From Dasypus novemcinctus (taxonomy: Eukaryota; Chordata; Mammalia; Cingulata; Dasypodidae), in contig NC_080675.1 of the NCBI RefSeq assembly GCF_030445035.2, positions 69,642,544 through 69,706,543 on the forward strand: a stretch of 64,000 bases of DNA, given 5' to 3'. A model generated the notes under the pieces. The model ran no database searches, was not told the DNA's origin, and saw only the letters and a program-made list of their open reading frames with translations. A program made the position numbers and the translations under genes. Every line of letters begins with the position of its first letter. Position 1 is the first letter of the stretch. Positions 59,050 to 64,000 of the stretch are shown here, piece after piece.

Positions 59050-61054
59050 ATTTTTACGGCAGTATGTCATTCAAACATAAACATTCATAAATAATAAGTA
59101 TGAAGTAAGAGTTGTGAACTTAAAGATGTGTATACCATCATACAGGACTCCTATACATCACCTCACCACCAAATCTTGCATTGTTGCAAAACATTGTTAC
59201 AAACTTGAAAGAGCATCATCAAACTATTCCTACAAACCATAGCCCATATTTTATATTTGGTGTATTTTGTCCCTAACCCATGCTATTTTTAACACGCTGT
59301 AGTAGTTTTACATATTTGTTACAGTTCATTAGAAAATGTTTTCATATTTGTACTGTTTACCACAGTCCATCTTCTACCCCTGGATTTTCTGTATGGTATA
59401 GTACCATGATTAGTACAAGCATTAAGCTTGGACAATGAGTGGCTTTCATTTCTATGACATAGTTGTGCTGTCAACACCTCAGTCAAGTTTAGAACATTTA
59501 TATTACTACGAAAGAAAAATCCCATTCCCTTGTCCACCCCCACTATTTTTGTCCTTTAGAATTGATGTATCTTCTTTTCCATTGCTGCAAAAATGTTACA
59601 TTATTACTGTAAACTATCATCCATAAGTTACATTAGTTATAACTTCCTGTGTATCACTATGTTCTTAACACTTTGTAAGAAGAACATTCTTATATTTATA
59701 CTATTAACCACAATCTTCATCCACCACCGAACTCACTATTTCTTTCCCTAGATTATTCTTTAGCTTCCTTTCAATTGACATTTATACCCACAGACTACCC
59801 CTGTCAGCTACAATCATAGTTATGAATCAGGAGTGTTAGCTATACTCACTATAATATGCTACCACCAACTCTATTCATTTCCACACTTTTAAAATATACC
59901 TTATTAAACATTCTACATACATTAAGCATCAGCTCCCATTTTCAAACCACATTCTGTCTCCTAGTAATCAATAGTCTAGAGTTTACCTCTGTGAGTTTAC
60001 AGCTCATATTAGTGAGACCATACAATATTTGTCCTTTTGTGTCTGGGTTATTTCACTCAACTTAATATCCTCAAGCTTCATCCATGTTGTCATATGAATC
60101 CAGATTTTATTTCTTCTTCCAGCTGAATAGTATTCCATTTTAAATATATACCACATTAGTTTATCCATTCATCTGTTGACAGACACTTGGGATATTTCCA
60201 TATTTTAGCAATTGTTACTTTGTAAAATGTTACATTGTGTCCTTGCTTTACATTCTTAGTAATGGGATTGTTGGATCAAATGGCAGTTTGAGGTATCACC
60301 GACCTGTCTTCCATAGAAGCTGCACTAGTATACATTTCCACCAACAGTGAAGGATTGTTTTTCTTTCTCTATCACTTGTAGTTTTCTGATTCTTAAAAAA
60401 TGACCATTCTGTAAAGTGTGAAATGCTATGCCATAGTTTTCATCTGCTTTTTGCTAATAGCTAATGCTGTTGAACTTTTTTTTTTTTCATGGACTTTTTG
60501 ATCATTTGTATTTCATTTTAGGAAAACTTTCTATTCAAGTCTTTTGCCCATTTTTAATTTAGTTGTCTTTTTATTATTGAGTTGCATGATCTCTTTTTAT
60601 AAATGGATATCAAACCCTGATTAGATATGTGGTTTCCAAATATTTTCTCCCAATGAGTAGACTGCCTTTTTAATTTCTTAACAAAGTCTCTTGAAGAACA
60701 AAAGGTTTACTTTTGAGGCAGTCTCATTTATCTGTTTTTCCTTTTGTTGCTTTTGCTTTGCATGTAAGGTTTAAGAAACTACTGCCTACCACAAGATCTT
60801 GAAGATGTTTCACTGCATTTTGTTCTAGGAGTCTTATTTTTGTGCTTTTATATTTAGGCCCTTGTTGCATTTTCAGTTAATTTTTGCATAAAGTGTGAGG
60901 AAGTGGTCCTTTCTTTCTTTCTTTTAGATATGGATATCTAGTTATCCCAGCACCATTTGCTGAATAGACTGTTTTGGCTTAGCTTGATGGACTTCATATC
61001 CTTGTCAGAAATCACTTGGACATAGATGTGAGGGTATATTTCTGAGTTCTTGGT

Positions 61055-61240
61055 TCAGCTCCATTGGTCAATCTGTCTATCTTTATGCCAGTACCATGCT
61101 TTTTTGACCACTGTAGCTAAGCAATATGCTTTAACATCAGGAAGTAAGAGTCCTCCAACTTCATTCTTCTTTCTTAAGACATTTTTGGTTATTTGGGGCC
61201 CATTGCCCTTCCAAATAAATTTGATAATTGGCTTTCCCAT
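61055..61240 (-). pseudogene. L1 ORF2 post-RT fragment
   Basis: A 61-residue piece: MGKPIIKFIWKGNGPQITKN, then LLLPDVKAYCLATVVKKAWY and WHKDRQIDQW, the same region as 15544-15750 but less decayed. It ends in a stop soon after the IDQW motif. Confidence 0.9.
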
Positions 61241-61362
61241 TTCTGCAAAAAAAAGGCTGTTGGGATTTTTATTGGGATTGTGTTGAATCTGTAAATCAGT
61301 TTGGGTAGAAATGATATCTTAGTGATTTTCAGTCTTCCAATTCATGAACAAGGAATGTCCTT

Positions 61363-61641
61363 TTAATTATTTAGATGTTTGGTTTCTTTCAGCACTGTTT
61401 TGGAATTTTCTGAATAGAGGTCCTTGATGTCCTTGGCTAAGTTTATTCCTAAATAATTGGTTCTTTTAATCACTATTATAAATGGATTTTTTTTCTTTCT
61501 TGTCAGATTGCTCATCAATAGTTTTTGCACATTAATCTGGTATTCTGTCACTTTCCTGAAATTGTCTAGAAACTCTAGGAGGTTTATTGTGGATTTTTCT
61601 GGATTTTCTAGATATAAGATCATATCATCAGCAAATAGCAA
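61363..61641 (-). pseudogene. L1 ORF2 reverse-transcriptase fragment retaining FADD
   Basis: This 92-residue piece begins [17 protein letters not shown]; the catalytic ADD codons are at 61624-61632. It continues through LLEFLDNFRKVTEYQINVQK and TNYLGINLAKDIKDLYSENS, the RT palm/thumb and the start of the post-RT region. The catalytic box is intact, but the domain is split by stops on both sides, so no enzyme is expected. Confidence 0.92.
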
Positions 61642-62884
61642 AAATTTTACTTCTTCCTATCTTATTTGGGTGCCTTTATTTCTTTTCCTTGTCTAATTGC
61701 CTAGCCTGAACTTCTTGCCCAATATTGAATAACAATGGTGACAGTGGACATCCTTGTCTTGTTCCTGATCTTAGGCATAAGACTTTCAGTCTTTCACCAT
61801 TTAGTACAATGTGGGTTTTCCATGCGCTTTACCACACTGAGAAAGCTTCCTTTTATCCTATCTTTTAAAGTATTTTTATCAAAAAAAGATGCTGTATTTT
61901 GTCAAGTACTTTTGCTGTGTCAATAGAGAGGATCATGTGACTTTTCTTCTTCAATTTATCAATGTGGTTTATTACACTAATTGATTTTATTATGTTGAAC
62001 CACCCCTTGGATACCTGCGATAAAACCTTCTTGATCACATTGTAAAACTCTTTTAATGTGCTTTTGAATTTGGTTTGCAAGTATTTTGTTCAAGATATTT
62101 GCACCTATATTCATTAGAGAAAGTGGTCTGTAATTTTCTTTATTCATGGTATCTATCTCATTTTGGTATTAGGGTGATGTTGACTTCATAGAATAAATTT
62201 GGTATTGTTCCTTCCTGTTCAGTTTTTTGGGAGAGCTTGAGCAAGATTTATATTAGATCATGTTTGAATGATTGATAGAATTCACCTGTGAAGCCATCTG
62301 ATCCTACGAATTTCATCTTTGGGAGGTTTTTGAAGATTATTTCATTCTGTTTACTTGTTATTGGTTTGCTGAGGTTTTCTATTTCTTGTTGGGTCAATGT
62401 AGTGTGTTTCTAGGAATTTGTCCATTTTGTCTGTTGTCTGGTTTGTTATCATATATTGGTTCATAATATCCTTTTATAATCTTTCTAATTTCTGTGGAGT
62501 CAGTGATAATGACCTACCCCCAATTCTGAATTTATTTATTTACATCTTCTCTCTGTTTTTCTTTGTAAGTCTAGCTAAATATTTGTAGATCTTGTCAAAG
62601 AACCAATTTTGGTTTCGTTTATTCTTTCTATTATTTCTTTGTTCTCAAGTTCATTTATTTCTGCTCTGATCTTTAAGTTTTCTTTCCTTTGGCTTGGTTT
62701 GGGGTAAGTTTGCTGTTCTTTTTCTAATTCCTACACATGTGGAGTTAGGTCTTTGATTTTAGTGCTTTCCTCATTTTTAATGTAAGCATTGAGGGCTACA
62801 AATTTCCCTCTCAGCACTGCCTTTGCAGTATCCCATGGGCTTTGATATTTTTGCAATTTCATTTTCATTTGTCTGCATAACCTG

Positions 62885-63690
62885 TTCTTGGCTGGCAGTT
62901 TTTCTCTTTCTGCACCTTAAATATATCATGCCACTTTCTTCTCACCTTCATGGTTTCTGATGTGAGATTGGTACTTTGATTTATTGAGCTACCTGGTATG
63001 TGATGCATTACTTTTCATTTGCTGCTTTCGGCATCCTCTCTCTGTCTCTTGTATTTGTCATTCTTTATAGTATGTGTCTCAGAATAGGTCTGTTTGGATT
63101 TATTCTGTTTGGGATGTGTTGTCCTTCTAGGATATTGATATTTATGTTTTTCATAAGGGTTGGGAAGTTTTTGGTAATTATTTCTTAAAATATTCTTTCT
63201 GCCCCTTTTCCATTCTCTTCTTCTAGGACACTAATAATGTATATGTTTGTGCACTTTTCATTGTAATTCAATTACCTGAGACCCTGTTCCACTTTTTCTT
63301 TTCTCTTTCTGTTCTCCTGTCTTTTCAAGTTCAGATGCTCAATCCTCCAAATCACTAATTCTGTCTTCCATCAATTCAAATCTGCTGTTATATGACACTA
63401 ATGTATTTTTAATCCAATTCATTGTGTCTTTCATTCCCATAAGCTCTGTTATTTTATTTGCTGGATTTCAAATTGTTCTTTAATCTCACCTAGTGTTGTC
63501 TTAATATTCTTTATCTGTGTCATATTTTCCTTCAATTCATTGAATTGATTTAGGAGATTTGTGTGGTTATCACTGATTAATTGTTTTAAATCTTGTGTCT
63601 CATGAGGATTTTTAATTTGTTCTTTTGGTTTGATCATCTCTTCCTGTTTCTTAGTATGGCTTGTAATTTTTTGCTGATGTCTAGACCTCT
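62885..63690 (-). pseudogene. L1 ORF1 relic, several frames
   Basis: The best piece is 63449-63637, 62 residues: MIKPKEQIKNPHETQDLKQL then NLLNQFNELKENMTQIKNIK, the start of ORF1p and its coiled coil. Nucleotide similarity to the other ORF1 copies continues to about 62885 (ATGTGTCTCAGAATAGGTC, AAATATATCATGCCACTTTC), after which ORF2 linker sequence follows directly. Confidence 0.75.
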
Positions 63691-64000
63691 GAATATGTTG
63701 GTGAATTTACTCTGATGGACAATTTCTTTTTTTTGCCTAATGGTTTAGATTTTTGGTTCTTCTTTGACTTTTGGTTCAACTTATTCGGAGTCTTTAAAAC
63801 TGCCCTGCTTAAGTGATCAAAATAGGAACAGGGATTCCCTAATGGGGTGCAAATCTGCTCAAAGGGGTCTGGTACAAGAGATTTCTAGAGTATTTTTTGT
63901 CCTTGCAGCTTCCTAGCTAGCTTGCAGATGGCACTTGCTGGCAAATATTTCCATGGAGGTGTCTGTTTCTTTCCTTCCACCCCCAAGATGGTTCCTTTGC

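Larger units (their letters stand above)
59050..64000 (-). mobile_element. Antisense L1 with endonuclease deleted; 5' end outside the window
   Basis: On the minus strand from 64000: 5' UTR, ORF1 (about 63690-62885), then directly the EN-RT linker, RT and post-RT of ORF2 (about 62880-60960) and a long 3' UTR to 59050. The endonuclease region seen at 17525-18250 in the other L1 is missing, the join lying near 62883. The RT still reads FADD, but the frame is broken in many places. The 3' UTR is colinear with 9670-9940 and 11520-12200 of the other antisense L1. Confidence 0.85.

Overview
The window is AT-rich mammalian DNA made almost entirely of interspersed repeats of many ages, with no intact protein-coding gene. 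The best organism clue is a tRNA-derived SINE present in four copies (4354-4729, 7042-7486, 20791-21163, 52806-53226) plus one divergent relative (48183-48546). Its head matches, as I recall them, the armadillo DAS SINE families, so I infer a xenarthran, most likely an armadillo. MIR, L2, hAT and MaLR-type LTR remnants show a placental genome. No CpG island, true tRNA/rRNA gene or convincing exon was found; an intron or gene desert fits best. Element names come from recognition by eye, not a database search.

Layout. 1-2604: antisense L1 with an internal deletion, its 5' end complete. 2605-2907: antisense fragment of another L1. 4-9 kb: SINE, a tiny poly(A) insertion, an LTR-like element split by a SINE, and an old L2 holding a hAT MITE. 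9.7-19.7 kb: two antisense L1 segments head to tail, sharing about 2.3 kb of the same ORF2 region; the first holds a nested retroelement and the second a 405-bp solo LTR with a 6-bp target duplication. 19.7-36.9 kb: mostly anonymous sequence with a young SINE, MIRs, L2 tails, an ERV remnant and a MaLR-like LTR. 36.9-38.9 kb: ancient sense L1. 38.9-52 kb: the longest repeat-poor stretch, with two inverted copies of one LTR-like family, a divergent SINE and an old hAT element. 52.0-56.7 kb: a sense, internally deleted L1 complete at both ends. 59.05-64 kb: antisense L1 with a different internal deletion, running off the window.

The most interesting theme is non-autonomous L1. The copies at 1-2604 and 52028-56676 have different flanks but the same join: ORF1 runs into the post-RT part of ORF2, with the endonuclease and nearly all of the reverse transcriptase missing. 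The second copy spans from a YY1-motif 5' end to a 3' tail between similar target-site repeats. This looks like a mobilised, half-L1 (HAL1)-like family. It also carries two tandem 5' UTR monomers of about 395 bp and about four diverged 3' UTR repeats of about 210 bp. Every L1 ORF here is broken.
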